NCBI RefSeq assembly: GCF_005844085.1
Contig: NZ_VCDI01000001.1
Coordinates: 310,001-374,000 of the forward strand
Reading direction: 5' to 3'
From: Lichenicoccus roseus
GTDB lineage: Bacteria; Pseudomonadota; Alphaproteobacteria; Acetobacterales; Acetobacteraceae
DNA: 64,000 bases
The position numbers and the translations under genes were made by a program. Every line of letters starts with the position of its first letter. Position 1 is the stretch's first letter. Below are positions 16,992-27,345 of this stretch, piece by piece. The notes under the pieces were generated by a model. It was not told the DNA's origin, did not search any database, and saw only the letters and a list, made by a program, of their open reading frames with translations.

Positions 16992-18236
16992 TCACATCAA
17001 CTGCTTCCATACCCGGGCGGTTTGCTCGGCTATACGCTCCTTCACCGAGCGCGTCTCCCAGTCGCGCATGCGGATCGGCACCGAGCGGGCGATCTCGGCG
17101 CGCAGCATGGCCTCGACCGCGTCCGCCGTTCGCCGGCCCAGCACGATGGCATCGATCTCGTTGTTGAAGTAGACGCTGCGGCGGTCGAGGTTGGACGAGC
17201 CGATCGCCGTCCAGACGCCATCGATGGTGCCGACCTTCGCATGCAGCATGCCGCGGCGGACCTCGTGGATGCGCACCCCCGCCTCCAGCAACCGCCCATA
17301 CAACGCGCGCGCGGCGTGCACTGCCGGCTGCACGTCGCTGTAGCCCGGCAGGAGCAGGTCCACCGTGACGCCGCGACGCGCCGCTGCCGCTATCAGGCGC
17401 CATTCCCTGGGGGTCGGCACGAAGTAGCCGGTCGCCAGCACGACCCGGTTCCTGGCGCCGCGGAGGGCCGCGCGCAACGAGTGGTTGTAGAGCGGCCGGC
17501 GCTCCGCCGGAGCGCTCCCGTCTACGCGCACCGTCTCCGCCTCGGCAGGGTCGATGCCCCGGCCTGTCGGCGCGGCCGGCACGACGGCCTCGCCGCGCAG
17601 CGGGGCCCGCTCGCCCTTCTGGCCGTGCCAGGTATGGAAGAACAGCTTCTGGATCTCGGCCACCGCCGGCCCGTCGATACGCACCGCATTGTCGATCCAG
17701 AACGCATGGTCCGCATCGGTGCCGCGCCCGACGCTTTCCGGCGTCTCGTAGACCTTCGACATGTTGGTGCCGCCGAGGAAGCCGACCGCGCCGTCGATCA
17801 CGGTCAGCTTGCGGTGGTCGCGGTCGTTCAGGTGCAGGTTGAAGCGCTTCCGCAGCGGATTGATCGAGTGGTACTCCAGCACCTGCACGCCGGCCCGGCG
17901 CAGCCGCTCGAATTGCGCATCCGGGGTCTTGCCGGAGCCGACCGCGTCCCAGAGCACCGCCACCTCGACCCCGGCGCGGGCGCGCTCCTCGAGTTGTCCG
18001 AACAGCGACCTGCCATCCAGCTGCACGTCGTCGAGCGTGTAGTATTCCATGTGGACGTGATCACGGGCGGCCCCGATGGCATCCATGATCGCGCGCACCG
18101 CATCGGCGCCGCTGGACAGCAGGGTGATCCGGTTGCCCTCGATCAGCGGGCAGTCGGAGACCGGGTCGTGCAGCCGGACATGGTGCTCGAGATCATCGGT
18201 CGGCGACCAGGTCGTCACGCGAGCCTCCGCGGCCAC
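16992..18236 (-). CDS. Phospholipase D-family cardiolipin synthase
   Basis: A 414-residue protein with two HKD motifs: HRKLTVIDG at about residue 141 with GGTNM after it, and HAKVGTIDG at about residue 332 with GSSNLDRRS after it. This is the layout of bacterial cardiolipin synthases, which join two phosphatidylglycerols. It lacks the N-terminal transmembrane helices of ClsA and so resembles ClsB/ClsC. PgsA elsewhere in the window makes the substrate precursor. It is divergent from the lptFG operon. Confidence 0.9.
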   Translation of the reverse strand: MAAEARVTTWSPTDDLEHHVRLHDPVSDCPLIEGNRITLLSSGADAVRAIMDAIGAARDHVHMEYYTLDDVQLDGRSLFGQLEERARAGVEVAVLWDAVGSGKTPDAQFERLRRAGVQVLEYHSINPLRKRFNLHLNDRDHRKLTVIDGAVGFLGGTNMSKVYETPESVGRGTDADHAFWIDNAVRIDGPAVAEIQKLFFHTWHGQKGERAPLRGEAVVPAAPTGRGIDPAEAETVRVDGSAPAERRPLYNHSLRAALRGARNRVVLATGYFVPTPREWRLIAAAARRGVTVDLLLPGYSDVQPAVHAARALYGRLLEAGVRIHEVRRGMLHAKVGTIDGVWTAIGSSNLDRRSVYFNNEIDAIVLGRRTADAVEAMLRAEIARSVPIRMRDWETRSVKERIAEQTARVWKQLM

Positions 18237-18329
18237 AGGCGGGAACCGTTACGCTGCAGACACATGCCCGAGAGGGGTGGCGGTGGCTTGCTCCCTTTTG
18301 CGCGACGCGCCGGGCAGGTAGAGAGGGGC

Positions 18330-19493
18330 ATGATCGCGCTGCAAGCCACCCGGCTCGACCGATACGTCCTGCGACAGCTGCTCGGCGCCCTGCTGGCCAG
18401 CACCGGCGGGCTGGCGGCGCTGATCTGGCTCACGCAGTCGCTCCGCTTCGTCGCCATGGTGGTGGATCGCGGCCTGTCGCTGCGCGTGTTCCTGCAGCTC
18501 ACCGGGCTGCTGATCCCATCCTTTGTCGCCGTCATCTTGCCCATCACCACCTTCGTGGTCATCCAGTTCATCTACCAGCGCCTGGCCGGCGACCGCGAGT
18601 TGACCGTGATGCGCGCCGCCGGGCTGTCCTCCTCGGCGATCGCACGTCCGGCGCTGGCCTGCGCCGGCATCTCGGTTGTGCTCTCCTACGTGCTGAACCT
18701 GTGGATCGTTCCTACGAGCTACCACGACTTCCGTGAATACGAGTTCGAGATCCGCAACAAGATGGCCGCCTTCCTGCTCCAGGAGGGCGTGTTCACCCGG
18801 GTCTCGGATACCATGACGGTGTACATCCGGACCCGCGACCATGACGGCACGCTGCACGGCATCATGGTCGAGGACGACCGCACCAAGAACAGCCGCGCCA
18901 CCATCCTGGCGGAGCACGGCACGCTGGTTGCCGGCGACGGCCCGCCACGGGTGGTGCTGTTCAACGGCTCGCGCGAAGAGATCGACCGTACCACCGGCCG
19001 GCTCAACGTGCTGACATTCGCGCGCAACACCATCGACCTCGCGGGCAACAACAAGGACGAGACGCGCTACCGCGACAGCACCGAGATGTCGCTCGGCGAG
19101 CTGCTCGACCCCGATCCGCATGTCGTCGCCGCCCGCGACCGCGGCAAGTTCGCAGTCGAGGCGCACCGCCGGCTGACCGCGCCGCTGACCGCGTTCTCGT
19201 TCGCCATGGTGGCGCTGGTGGCGGTCCTGATGGGCGCCTTCAGCCGGCACGGCGGCATGATCCGGCCGATGGTGGCGATCCTGGTGGTGGTGGGGCTGCT
19301 CGCCATCGGTCTGGTGGTGCAGAACATCGCCGCCCGCGACCCGGTGCTGATCCCGCTGATCTGGATGGTCGCGATCCTCCCCGGCATCATGGGGGCGGCG
19401 ATGCTGTTCGGGCCGGAATGGCGCTTCCGTCACGAGACCGACCGGCGCGACGGCGTCGCCCGGCTCTCGTCCGCCCGAGTCGGCTCGGCCTGA
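18330..19493 (+). CDS. lptF: LPS export permease LptF
   Basis: LptF is one of the two permeases of the LptB2FG ABC exporter that extracts LPS from the inner membrane. The 387-residue sequence has the YjgP/YjgQ form: N-terminal TLDRYVLRQLL-like start (ATRLDRYVLRQLL), two helices, a periplasmic beta-jellyroll (about residues 130-260) and four C-terminal helices. The ATG follows GAGAGGGG; the longer upstream frame is a shadow. It is the first gene of lptF-lptG-lptD-surA-rsmA. Confidence 0.95.
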   Translation: MIALQATRLDRYVLRQLLGALLASTGGLAALIWLTQSLRFVAMVVDRGLSLRVFLQLTGLLIPSFVAVILPITTFVVIQFIYQRLAGDRELTVMRAAGLSSSAIARPALACAGISVVLSYVLNLWIVPTSYHDFREYEFEIRNKMAAFLLQEGVFTRVSDTMTVYIRTRDHDGTLHGIMVEDDRTKNSRATILAEHGTLVAGDGPPRVVLFNGSREEIDRTTGRLNVLTFARNTIDLAGNNKDETRYRDSTEMSLGELLDPDPHVVAARDRGKFAVEAHRRLTAPLTAFSFAMVALVAVLMGAFSRHGGMIRPMVAILVVVGLLAIGLVVQNIAARDPVLIPLIWMVAILPGIMGAAMLFGPEWRFRHETDRRDGVARLSSARVGSA

Positions 19494-19496
19494 GCG

Positions 19497-20615
19497 ATGT
19501 TCTCCCGCCTCGCCGTCACCCTCTCCTTCTACATCGCGCGGCAGTTCACCTACGCGGTGCTGGCGATGATCGCCGCGCTGACCGGCCTGGTCTCGCTGTT
19601 CGACTTCATCGACCTGCTGCGCCGCGCCGCCACCCGGCCCGATGTCGGCGCCTCCATCCCGGTGCAGATCGCGGCGCTCAGGCTGCCGTACTACTGCATC
19701 GAGATCCTGCCGTTCGCGGTGCTGCTCGGCGGCATCGTGTGCTTCTGGCGGCTGACCCGCTCGTCCGAGCTGATCGTGGCGCGGGCATCCGGCATCTCGG
19801 CCTGGCAGTTCCTGGCGGCGCCGCTGACCTGCGCGCTGCTCATCGGCGGCTTCGCAACCGCGGTGCTGAGCCCGCTCTCCTCGGTGATGTACAGCGAGGC
19901 CGAGACGCTCGACGGCCTCTATCTGCAGAACAGCGGTGGCGCGCTCGACCTGGAAGGCGGCCAGCTCTGGCTGCGCCAGGCCGATCGCCAGCTCACCCCG
20001 CAGGGGGTGGCGATGTTGCACGCGCTCACGGTGCACATGCAGCACGGCAGCCTGGACCTCGCGGGCGTCAGCGTGTTCCGGCTCGACGGCGCCGATCATC
20101 TGCTGGTGCGGATCGAGGCGCCGACCGCCCGGCTCGGCAGGGACCGCTGGGTGCTGGACAACGCGCACAGCATCAAGCCCGATCAGATGCCTGTCCCGGT
20201 CGGCACCCTATCACTGCCCACCGACCTCACGGTGACCAGGGTGCAGGAAAGCTTCGCCTCGCCCGACACGCTGTCGGTCTGGACCCTGCCCGGCTTCATC
20301 GCCCTGCTGGAGCGCTCCGGCTTCTCGGCGATCCGGCACCGGCTGCACTTCCAGTCGCTGCTGGCGCTGCCGCTGCTGGCGGGCACCATGGCGCTGGTCT
20401 CGGCCGGCTTCTCGATGCGCCCGGCGCGGCGCGGCGGCGTCGCGCGCATGATCGGCAGCGGGGTCGCCGCCGGCTTCGCGCTGTTCACGGTTTCCAAGAT
20501 CGCCGAGCAATTCGGCGAATCCGGAGCGCTGCCGCCGGTGATGGCGGCCTGGGCGCCGACCGGGGCCGGGCTGCTGCTCGCCATCACGCTGCTGCTTCAC
20601 CTGGAGGATGGCTGA
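19497..20615 (+). CDS. lptG: LPS export permease LptG
   Basis: The partner permease of LptF, of 372 residues. It opens with FYIARQFTYAVLAM, has the coupling-helix region SSELIVARASGISAWQFL, a periplasmic jellyroll domain, and C-terminal helices with LALPLLAGTMALVSAGFS. The ATG begins three bases after the lptF stop, and its own stop shares one base with the lptD ATG, so the three are translationally coupled. Confidence 0.95.
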   Translation: MFSRLAVTLSFYIARQFTYAVLAMIAALTGLVSLFDFIDLLRRAATRPDVGASIPVQIAALRLPYYCIEILPFAVLLGGIVCFWRLTRSSELIVARASGISAWQFLAAPLTCALLIGGFATAVLSPLSSVMYSEAETLDGLYLQNSGGALDLEGGQLWLRQADRQLTPQGVAMLHALTVHMQHGSLDLAGVSVFRLDGADHLLVRIEAPTARLGRDRWVLDNAHSIKPDQMPVPVGTLSLPTDLTVTRVQESFASPDTLSVWTLPGFIALLERSGFSAIRHRLHFQSLLALPLLAGTMALVSAGFSMRPARRGGVARMIGSGVAAGFALFTVSKIAEQFGESGALPPVMAAWAPTGAGLLLAITLLLHLEDG

Positions 20616-22918
20616 TGCCCCGCACCCGATCGGCTGCCGCGCGGACGGGGCGCAGGCTCTCGCATCGCGCCGCCCTGGCCGCCTCGCTCTGCCCGCCGGC
20701 CCTGGTCGTGACGCTCTGCCTGCCGGCGAGCGCGCAGATCGCGATGCATGCCGGCAACGCCGCCCCGGTGACGCGCGACGAGCCGGTCACCTTCCAGGCC
20801 GACAGCGTCTCGTACGACACCCACCATGCGCTGGTGACGTGGTCCGGGCACGTCACGATCTGGCAGAACGGGCACATCCTGCTGGCCGACCAGGTGACGT
20901 ACGACCGCAATACCGGCGTCGCCGCAGCCCGCGGCCATGTCGCCATCATCGAGCCGGACGGGCAGGTGCTGTTCGCCACGTACATGGAGCTGACCCAGGG
21001 CATGCGGCAGGCGGTGATGACCGACATGCGCGGCATCCTGGCGATGAACGGCAAGCTGGCGGCCAACGGGTCCCGTCGCACCGACGGCAAGGTCAACGTC
21101 ATGTCGCGCGCGGTCTACACCGCCTGCAAGATCTGCGCGCAGCATCCCGACCGGCCACCGTTCTGGCAGTTGCGCTCCTACTCGGCCACGCAGGATCTCG
21201 AGCACAAGCGGATCGAGTACGAGGACACCTACCTCGACATGTTCGGCATCCCGGTCGGCTACCTGCCGTATTTCTCGACGCCGGACCCGTCGGTGAAGCG
21301 GCAGAGCGGCTTCCTGCTCAGCAGCCTGTCGCCGAACGACAAGAACCTCGGAACCTACGTGACGCTGCCGTACTACTGGGTGATCGACGGCCAGTCCGAC
21401 GCCACCCTGGTGCCGCTGATCTCGTCCAGCACCGGGCCGCAGCTCGGCGGCCAGTATCGCAACCTGATGAACTTCGGCCGCTTCACCCTCACCGGCGCGG
21501 TCGCCTACGACACCCACACGCCGAGCCTGATCGCCGGCCAGGTGCCGGACTACAAGGAGATCGGGCTGTCCGGCTACGGCTACGCCAAGGCCGATTTCGA
21601 CTGGAACCAGAACTGGCACTACGGCGCCAACATCAACCTCGCCAGCTCGTCCGACTACATGCGCGACTACCGGGTCAGCGGCTACGGCAACGACGTGCTG
21701 ACCAGCAACGCCTACCTGGAGGGCTTCGGCATCGGTGCCTATTCCCGCCTGGAGACGATCGCCTATCAGGGGCTGAACACCGGCGTCATCAACCAGAGCG
21801 AGCTGCCCTACGTGCTGCCGCGCTACAAGTACAGCTTCTTCGGCGAGCCGGACGCGCTCGGCGGCAGGCTCTCGGTGGACAGCAACGACTTCAATATCTA
21901 CCGGCCGAACGGCGTCTCCGACGAGCGCGCCAGCCTCAGCCTGAACTGGGACCGCCCGTTCCGCGGCGCGCTCGGAACCATGTGGCTGTTCACCATCCAT
22001 GTCGATTCCGAGGTGTACAACGCGCACAAGCTCGACCTCACGCCGGCCTACAGCAACGTCAACGCCGCAACCACCAGCCAGGCGCTGCCGACCGCGGCGC
22101 TCAAGCTGAACTGGCCGTTCCTGCGCACCCTGAAGAGCGGCGGCACGCAGATCGTCGAGCCGATCGTGCAGGTGATCGCGGCCCCCAATTCGGGCAACAG
22201 CATCAACGACCATATCCCGAACGAGGACAGCCTCGACACCGAGTTCACCGACACCTCGCTGTTCGCGCTGAACCGGCACGAGGGCATCGACCGGCTCGAT
22301 GGCGGACTGCGCGCCAATGTCGGGCTGCACATGAACTGGTCCTGGGGCGCCAAATCGATCGATGCGCTGGTCGGCGAGAGCTACCAGGAGCATGTCGACC
22401 AGAACCAGATCATCAATTCCGGACTGACCTCGCACGCGTCCGACATCGTGAGCCGGATCAGCTTCGTGCCGGCCAACTGGCTCGACCTTACGGCACGCGG
22501 CCGCTTCGACCATTTTACCGGGCAGGTGCATTTCGCCGACGGGCTGATCAGCGTCGGCACCAACCTGTTCCGCGTCACCGGCGGCTACATCTACAACCAA
22601 CACGACCTGTACTATTACTATGACAGCTCGATCCGCACCGCCGACCCGCAGCTCGCCTACTTCGAGCCGCAGAACGAGGCAACGCTCGGCATCTCCAGCC
22701 GCTGGAGGCAGTACCGCGCCTCGGTGTTCGGCCGGCGCGACCTTGCCACCAACCAGAACGTGGCGATCGGCGCCGATGCGGCCTACGAGAACGACTGCTT
22801 CATCTTCGACCTCTCGTACGTCAAGCGCTACACCACCATCAGCGGCGAAAGCGGCGATAGCTCGATCCTGTTCAGCCTGACCTTCAAGACGATCGGCACC
22901 TTCCCGGTGAACGGATGA
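20615..22918 (+). CDS. lptD: LPS assembly outer-membrane protein LptD
   Basis: LptD, with the LptE lipoprotein, inserts LPS in the outer leaflet of the outer membrane. The protein has 767 residues: a signal peptide ending near LPASAQ (residue 42), an OstA/LptA-like jellyroll (VTFQADSVSYDTHHALVTWSG), and a large beta-barrel rich in alternating aromatic strands. CKIC and a second Cys region may form disulfides. The ATG overlaps the lptG stop by one base. SurA, its folding chaperone, follows directly. Confidence 0.94.
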   Translation: MPRTRSAAARTGRRLSHRAALAASLCPPALVVTLCLPASAQIAMHAGNAAPVTRDEPVTFQADSVSYDTHHALVTWSGHVTIWQNGHILLADQVTYDRNTGVAAARGHVAIIEPDGQVLFATYMELTQGMRQAVMTDMRGILAMNGKLAANGSRRTDGKVNVMSRAVYTACKICAQHPDRPPFWQLRSYSATQDLEHKRIEYEDTYLDMFGIPVGYLPYFSTPDPSVKRQSGFLLSSLSPNDKNLGTYVTLPYYWVIDGQSDATLVPLISSSTGPQLGGQYRNLMNFGRFTLTGAVAYDTHTPSLIAGQVPDYKEIGLSGYGYAKADFDWNQNWHYGANINLASSSDYMRDYRVSGYGNDVLTSNAYLEGFGIGAYSRLETIAYQGLNTGVINQSELPYVLPRYKYSFFGEPDALGGRLSVDSNDFNIYRPNGVSDERASLSLNWDRPFRGALGTMWLFTIHVDSEVYNAHKLDLTPAYSNVNAATTSQALPTAALKLNWPFLRTLKSGGTQIVEPIVQVIAAPNSGNSINDHIPNEDSLDTEFTDTSLFALNRHEGIDRLDGGLRANVGLHMNWSWGAKSIDALVGESYQEHVDQNQIINSGLTSHASDIVSRISFVPANWLDLTARGRFDHFTGQVHFADGLISVGTNLFRVTGGYIYNQHDLYYYYDSSIRTADPQLAYFEPQNEATLGISSRWRQYRASVFGRRDLATNQNVAIGADAAYENDCFIFDLSYVKRYTTISGESGDSSILFSLTFKTIGTFPVNG

Positions 22919-24336
22919 AGCCGATCCCTGCAACTGCGCGACCAAAGCTGCGAAAGAAGAGCCTCATGACCAGAACCGGCCCTCTTGCGATCCCGGCCCT
23001 GGCCCTGCTGGCATCGATGATGCCGGCGGCCGCGACCCTGCCGTGCGCGGCGCAGACGGTGCATCACCATGCGCATCAGCCGCCCGCCGCCACGACAGCC
23101 GCCAATCCGACCACGGCGCCCGACGATGGCGGTCAGGCCCAGGATGCCATCGTGGCGGTCGTCAACGGCAACATCATCACCCGTCGCGATGTCGACAATC
23201 GCGGCCGGCTGTTCGCGCTGTCCACCGGATTGCCGATGAACGACGAGGTGCTGGCGCGGCTGCGACCGCAGATCACGCGGCAGCTGATCGACGAGAAGCT
23301 GCGCATGCAGGAAATCCAGTCGCGGCACATCGTGATCGCGCCCGAGCAGATCGCCGCCGCGATCGGCGACATCGAGAAGCGCAACAACATGAAGCAGAAT
23401 GCGCTGCGCGATCATCTCGAGCAGGACGGGGTTTCCCTGAACACCCTGATCGACCAGATACGCGTGCAGCTCGGCTGGACCCACGTGCTGCGCGAGCAGC
23501 TCGGCGAGCGGGCCCGGATCGGCAACGCCGACATCAAGCAGCGCGAGGCGGCGCTGAAGCGCGAGGTCGGCCAGCCCGAGTACAACATCAGCGAGATCTT
23601 CATCCCGGTGGACGACCCCACGCACAACCAGGACGCGCTGAACTTCGCGCAGACGGTGATCAAGCAGCTGCACGACGGCGCGCCGTTCGCCATCGTGGCG
23701 GCGCAGTTCAGCCAGGCGCAGACCGCGCTGGAGGGCGGCTCGCTCGGCTGGGTGCAGGCCGACGAACTCGATCCTCAGGTCCTCGACATCGTGCGGCAGA
23801 TGCCGACCGGCGCGGTCAGCAATCCGATCCGGGTCGCCGGCGGCTACGACGTCGTGACCTTGCTGGGCAAGCGCGAGATCGGCCGCGAGATCGCCACCAT
23901 GATGGGCCTGCGCCAGGCGTTCTTCCCGTTCACCAGCACGCTCAACCCGCAGGCGCCGACGCCGCAGCAGCAGCAGGCCCTGGCGCGTGCCGAGGCGCTG
24001 TCGAAGAACGCGCATGACTGCGGGGCGGTCGAGGCCGCCAACCAGTCGGCGGGCAGCCCGCGCCCGGCCAATCCCGGCGACGTGCAGCTCGACCATCTCA
24101 ATCCGCAGATGCGCGCCGTGCTCGACCCGCTCAAGCCCGGCCAGGCAACCAGGCCGCTGGTGTCGACCGACGGCATCGCGGTGATCATGGTCTGCTCGCG
24201 CGATACCAGGAACCTGTCCGACCAGTCGCCCGACGAGATCGCCGACCAGCTGCTGAACGAGCGTGTCGAGCAGGTGTCCAGGCAGGTCAACCGCGACCTG
24301 CACCGGCGCGCCTCGATCGAGATGCGATCGTCGTGA
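22915..24336 (+). CDS. surA: SurA-like periplasmic peptidyl-prolyl isomerase/chaperone
   Basis: SurA escorts outer-membrane proteins such as LptD across the periplasm. Residues 1-48 contain a signal peptide ending near CAAQ; an internal ATG at 22966 (MTRTGPL) would give a shorter n-region. The N-terminal chaperone domain begins IVAVVNGNIITRRDVDNR. One clear parvulin domain follows (about residues 220-325: YNISEIFIPVDD, GGSLGWVQADELDP, GGYDVVTLLGKRE). The second parvulin is degenerate (KPGQATRPLVSTDGIAVIMV). It overlaps the lptD stop by four bases. Confidence 0.9.
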   Translation: MKPIPATARPKLRKKSLMTRTGPLAIPALALLASMMPAAATLPCAAQTVHHHAHQPPAATTAANPTTAPDDGGQAQDAIVAVVNGNIITRRDVDNRGRLFALSTGLPMNDEVLARLRPQITRQLIDEKLRMQEIQSRHIVIAPEQIAAAIGDIEKRNNMKQNALRDHLEQDGVSLNTLIDQIRVQLGWTHVLREQLGERARIGNADIKQREAALKREVGQPEYNISEIFIPVDDPTHNQDALNFAQTVIKQLHDGAPFAIVAAQFSQAQTALEGGSLGWVQADELDPQVLDIVRQMPTGAVSNPIRVAGGYDVVTLLGKREIGREIATMMGLRQAFFPFTSTLNPQAPTPQQQQALARAEALSKNAHDCGAVEAANQSAGSPRPANPGDVQLDHLNPQMRAVLDPLKPGQATRPLVSTDGIAVIMVCSRDTRNLSDQSPDEIADQLLNERVEQVSRQVNRDLHRRASIEMRSS

Positions 24337-24372
24337 TGCGACGGGCTCCGGCCGGTCCGGGGTCCCCTCCGG

Positions 24373-25179
24373 TTGGCTGACGAGACCCTGCGCGACGTGA
24401 TCGCGCGGCACGGCCTGCAGGCGCGCAAGTCGCTCGGGCAGCATTTCCTGCTCGACCTCAACCTGACGGCGCGGATCGCCGCACTCGCCGGCGACCTCAG
24501 CGGGCGGCACGTCGTGGAAGTCGGACCGGGCCCCGGCGGCCTGACCCGCGCCCTGCTGCGCGGACCGGCTACCGGGGTCACCGCGGTCGAGGTGGATCCG
24601 CGTGCCATCGCGGCCATCGAGGAGCTGGCGGCGTCCCACCCGGGGCGGCTCGCGGTGATCGCCGCCGATGCGCTGGCGCTCGATCTCGCCACGCTGTGCC
24701 CGGCGCCGCGCCAGATCGTCGCCAACCTGCCGTACAACGTCGGCACCCCGCTGCTGGTCGGCTGGCTGCGCCAGGCGGCGCAGTGGGAGCGGCTGACACT
24801 GATGTTCCAGCTCGAGGTGGCCGAGCGCATCTGCGCTGCCCCCGATACCGGGGCGTATGGGCGGTTGTCGGTGCTGGCGCAGTGGTGCTGCAGCGCCGAC
24901 GTGCTGATGCATGTGCCCCCGGGTGCCTTCACGCCGCCACCGCAGGTCACCTCCGCCGTCATCGGCCTGGTGCCGCATGCGGTGCAGCCGGAACCGGGCT
25001 TGTTCGCCTCGATGGAGCGGCTGACCGCGGCGGCGTTCGGCCAGCGGCGCAAGATGCTGCGTGGGTCGCTGCGCGGTCTCGGCGGCGAGGCTCTGCTGGT
25101 GCGCGCCGGCATCGAGCCGAGCCGGCGCGCCGAGACGCTGAGCGTCGCCGAGTTCGACCGGCTCGCTCGACTGCTTTGA
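24373..25179 (+). CDS. rsmA: 16S rRNA (adenine1518-N6/1519-N6)-dimethyltransferase RsmA/KsgA
   Basis: This enzyme dimethylates two adenines in the 3' hairpin of 16S rRNA during late small-subunit assembly. The start is a TTG giving (M)ADETLRDVIARHGLQARKSLGQHFL; the last phrase is diagnostic. The SAM site is VVEVGPGPGGLTRALL and the catalytic motif ANLPYNV. The 268-residue length fits. In many proteobacteria surA-pdxA-ksgA is one operon; here pdxA is absent and 36 bp separate surA from rsmA. Confidence 0.95.
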   Translation: MADETLRDVIARHGLQARKSLGQHFLLDLNLTARIAALAGDLSGRHVVEVGPGPGGLTRALLRGPATGVTAVEVDPRAIAAIEELAASHPGRLAVIAADALALDLATLCPAPRQIVANLPYNVGTPLLVGWLRQAAQWERLTLMFQLEVAERICAAPDTGAYGRLSVLAQWCCSADVLMHVPPGAFTPPPQVTSAVIGLVPHAVQPEPGLFASMERLTAAAFGQRRKMLRGSLRGLGGEALLVRAGIEPSRRAETLSVAEFDRLARLL

Positions 25180-25256
25180 GCAGGCGCCGATGCCCCCTGC
25201 TGACACTTCCTTAACCAAGATGGCGTCTCTGAAGGGCTGTTCACGGGGCCTGCCGG

Positions 25257-27287
25257 ATGTCGATACGGATCAAGTTGCTGCTCATCATGGGCATGCTTGC
25301 CGCCACCCTGCTGGGTGTCTGCTGGCTGACGTCCACCATCAGCCGGCAGCAGCGCCAGCTCACGCAGGAGGCCATGCGCCGGTCGCATACCCTGACCGCC
25401 GACCTCATCCCGCTCGAGCAGGCCATCAACCTGATGCAGGTCGATGTCATACAGGTGCAGCAGTTCCTGACCGATGCATCCGCCACCCACCACACCGACG
25501 GCTTCGACGACGCGGAACGCTACAGCAGGGACTTCGCCCGTCAGGTCGTGGTGATCGACCGGCTGCTCTCCAACCTTGCCGCCGGCGGCGGTCACGACAC
25601 CGCGGAGGTCCGCTCCGGGATCGACAGGATCGCCGCCGGCTTCGCGCCCTATCGCGACCTCGGCGTGCACATGGCGCACTCCTACATCGACAGCGGCATC
25701 GCGGCCGGCAACGTGTACATGGAGCGCTTCGACCCGGTCTCGGACGAGTTGTTCAAGAAGCTCGATGTGCAGCTCAAGGCCGTCGGCGACGCGGTGGCGT
25801 CCGGCAGTGCGGCGGCCGGCGCGTCGCTCGACCGGGTCGGCCTGCTCACCGAGCGGCTGCACCGGCTGATGGCGCTGTTCGCCGCCATCGGCGTCGTTGC
25901 GACATTGGCATCGCTGTTCCTGACGACGTTGCTGATTACCCGTCCGCTGGCGCTGCTGACCCGCTTGATGCACCGGCTCGCGGGAGGCGACGAGCAGATC
26001 GTGCTTCCGGCGCGGCACGCCCGCGACGAGATCGGCAGGATGATCGCCGCCCTCTCCGTATTCAGGGCCAGCGCCATCGAGGTGAAGCGGCTGGCGAGCC
26101 AGCAGGAGATCGAACGCGGTCGCGGCGATGCGGAGCGCGTCGCCGCACTGCGCGGCATGGCTGATGCGATCGAGGCGGAGACGGTCCGGGCGCTCACGAT
26201 GGTGGACGAGCGCTCCGGGGTCATGGCGTTGGCGGCGGATCGCATGACCGCATCGGCCGCCCGCACCGGGGTCTCGGCGGAGAGCGCCGCCACAGCCGCC
26301 TTGGACGCGAGATCGAGTTCCGGGATCATGGCCGCGGCTGCGGAGGACCTTTCGGGGTCGATCCGGGAGATCAGTGTGCAGGTGGACCGCTCGACCGAGG
26401 TCGTGCGGCGCGCGGTGCTCGCGGGCGAGGAGACCAGGGAGACGATCGCCAGGCTGGACCGCAAGGTGGCCGAGATCGGCATAGTCGCCGACATGATCCG
26501 CGAGATTGCCAGGAAGACCAATCTGCTTGCCTTGAACGCGACCATCGAGGCGGCGCGTGCCGGCGCGGCTGGCAAGGGTTTCGCGGTGGTGGCAAGCGAG
26601 GTGAAGGCTCTCGCCATGCAGACGGCGACGTCGACGGAGGAGATCGGTCGCCATCTCGGCGAGGTCAGGCTGGCGACGACCGCCTCGGTTTCGGCCGTGG
26701 CCCGCATCGGCTCCAGCATCACCGAGATCGACGGCATCGCCCACATGATCGCCGGTGCCGTGGAAAAGCAGGGCGTGATCACCGTGGCGATCGCGCACAA
26801 GGTCGCGCAGACCGGCATCGCGACCGGAGAGATGACCAGCCGGGTCGGCGAATTGCGCCAGGAATCCGAGCAGAACGGATTGCTCGCGAACGAGGTGCAG
26901 CATGGCACCGCGGCACTCACGGCTGCGGTGGCGGAACTGCGGCAGGCGGTCGTCCGGGTGGTCCGGACATCGGCAAACGAGGTCGATCGCCGCCTAGTGC
27001 CGCGTTATGATGTCGACCTGCCGTGCCGGCTCTCCCTGCCGGGGCAGTCGCCGTTCACGGCCCGCCTGGTCGACCTCTCTATCCATGGCGCCCGGGTGGG
27101 CAGCGAGCACCGGCTCAAGAAGTTTACGTCCGGCACCCTGGCGATCGACGGCATCCCCGGCAGCCTACCGTTCCAGGTCCATAATCTGTATGCTGAAGCC
27201 TTCGGTATAGACTTCGATCGCACGCCGGCTCTGCAGGCCTCGGTCCAGGCGACCCTCGACCGGATCAAGCCGCGCCAGATCGCCTGA
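25257..27287 (+). CDS. Methyl-accepting chemotaxis protein with C-terminal PilZ domain
   Basis: A 676-residue chemoreceptor. TM1 is at about residues 5-25, a helical periplasmic sensor follows, TM2 is at 205-228 and HAMP at about 229-280. The signalling tip is [20 protein letters not shown], near residues 414-433. Beyond the usual end, residues 578-676 form a PilZ domain with both c-di-GMP motifs intact: RLVPR (579-583) and DLSIHG (606-611). The receptor should therefore couple a periplasmic signal and c-di-GMP to CheA. Azospirillum Tlp1 is a known precedent. It lies 10 kb from the che operon. Confidence 0.94.
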   Translation: MSIRIKLLLIMGMLAATLLGVCWLTSTISRQQRQLTQEAMRRSHTLTADLIPLEQAINLMQVDVIQVQQFLTDASATHHTDGFDDAERYSRDFARQVVVIDRLLSNLAAGGGHDTAEVRSGIDRIAAGFAPYRDLGVHMAHSYIDSGIAAGNVYMERFDPVSDELFKKLDVQLKAVGDAVASGSAAAGASLDRVGLLTERLHRLMALFAAIGVVATLASLFLTTLLITRPLALLTRLMHRLAGGDEQIVLPARHARDEIGRMIAALSVFRASAIEVKRLASQQEIERGRGDAERVAALRGMADAIEAETVRALTMVDERSGVMALAADRMTASAARTGVSAESAATAALDARSSSGIMAAAAEDLSGSIREISVQVDRSTEVVRRAVLAGEETRETIARLDRKVAEIGIVADMIREIARKTNLLALNATIEAARAGAAGKGFAVVASEVKALAMQTATSTEEIGRHLGEVRLATTASVSAVARIGSSITEIDGIAHMIAGAVEKQGVITVAIAHKVAQTGIATGEMTSRVGELRQESEQNGLLANEVQHGTAALTAAVAELRQAVVRVVRTSANEVDRRLVPRYDVDLPCRLSLPGQSPFTARLVDLSIHGARVGSEHRLKKFTSGTLAIDGIPGSLPFQVHNLYAEAFGIDFDRTPALQASVQATLDRIKPRQIA

Positions 27288-27345
27288 CCTTGTGTCGGTT
27301 GGTGCCGGCCTGGAGCCGCCATCCAACTGACCGGAGCCGCCTGCC

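Noticed and set aside
16845-18329. N-terminal extension of the lptF frame
   Set aside because: It is antisense to the PLD gene and has His/Arg/Asp-rich shadow composition.
20597-22945. A 782-codon minus-strand frame under lptD
   Set aside because: LptD on the plus strand has clear domains and coupling; the antisense frame has no recognisable motif.
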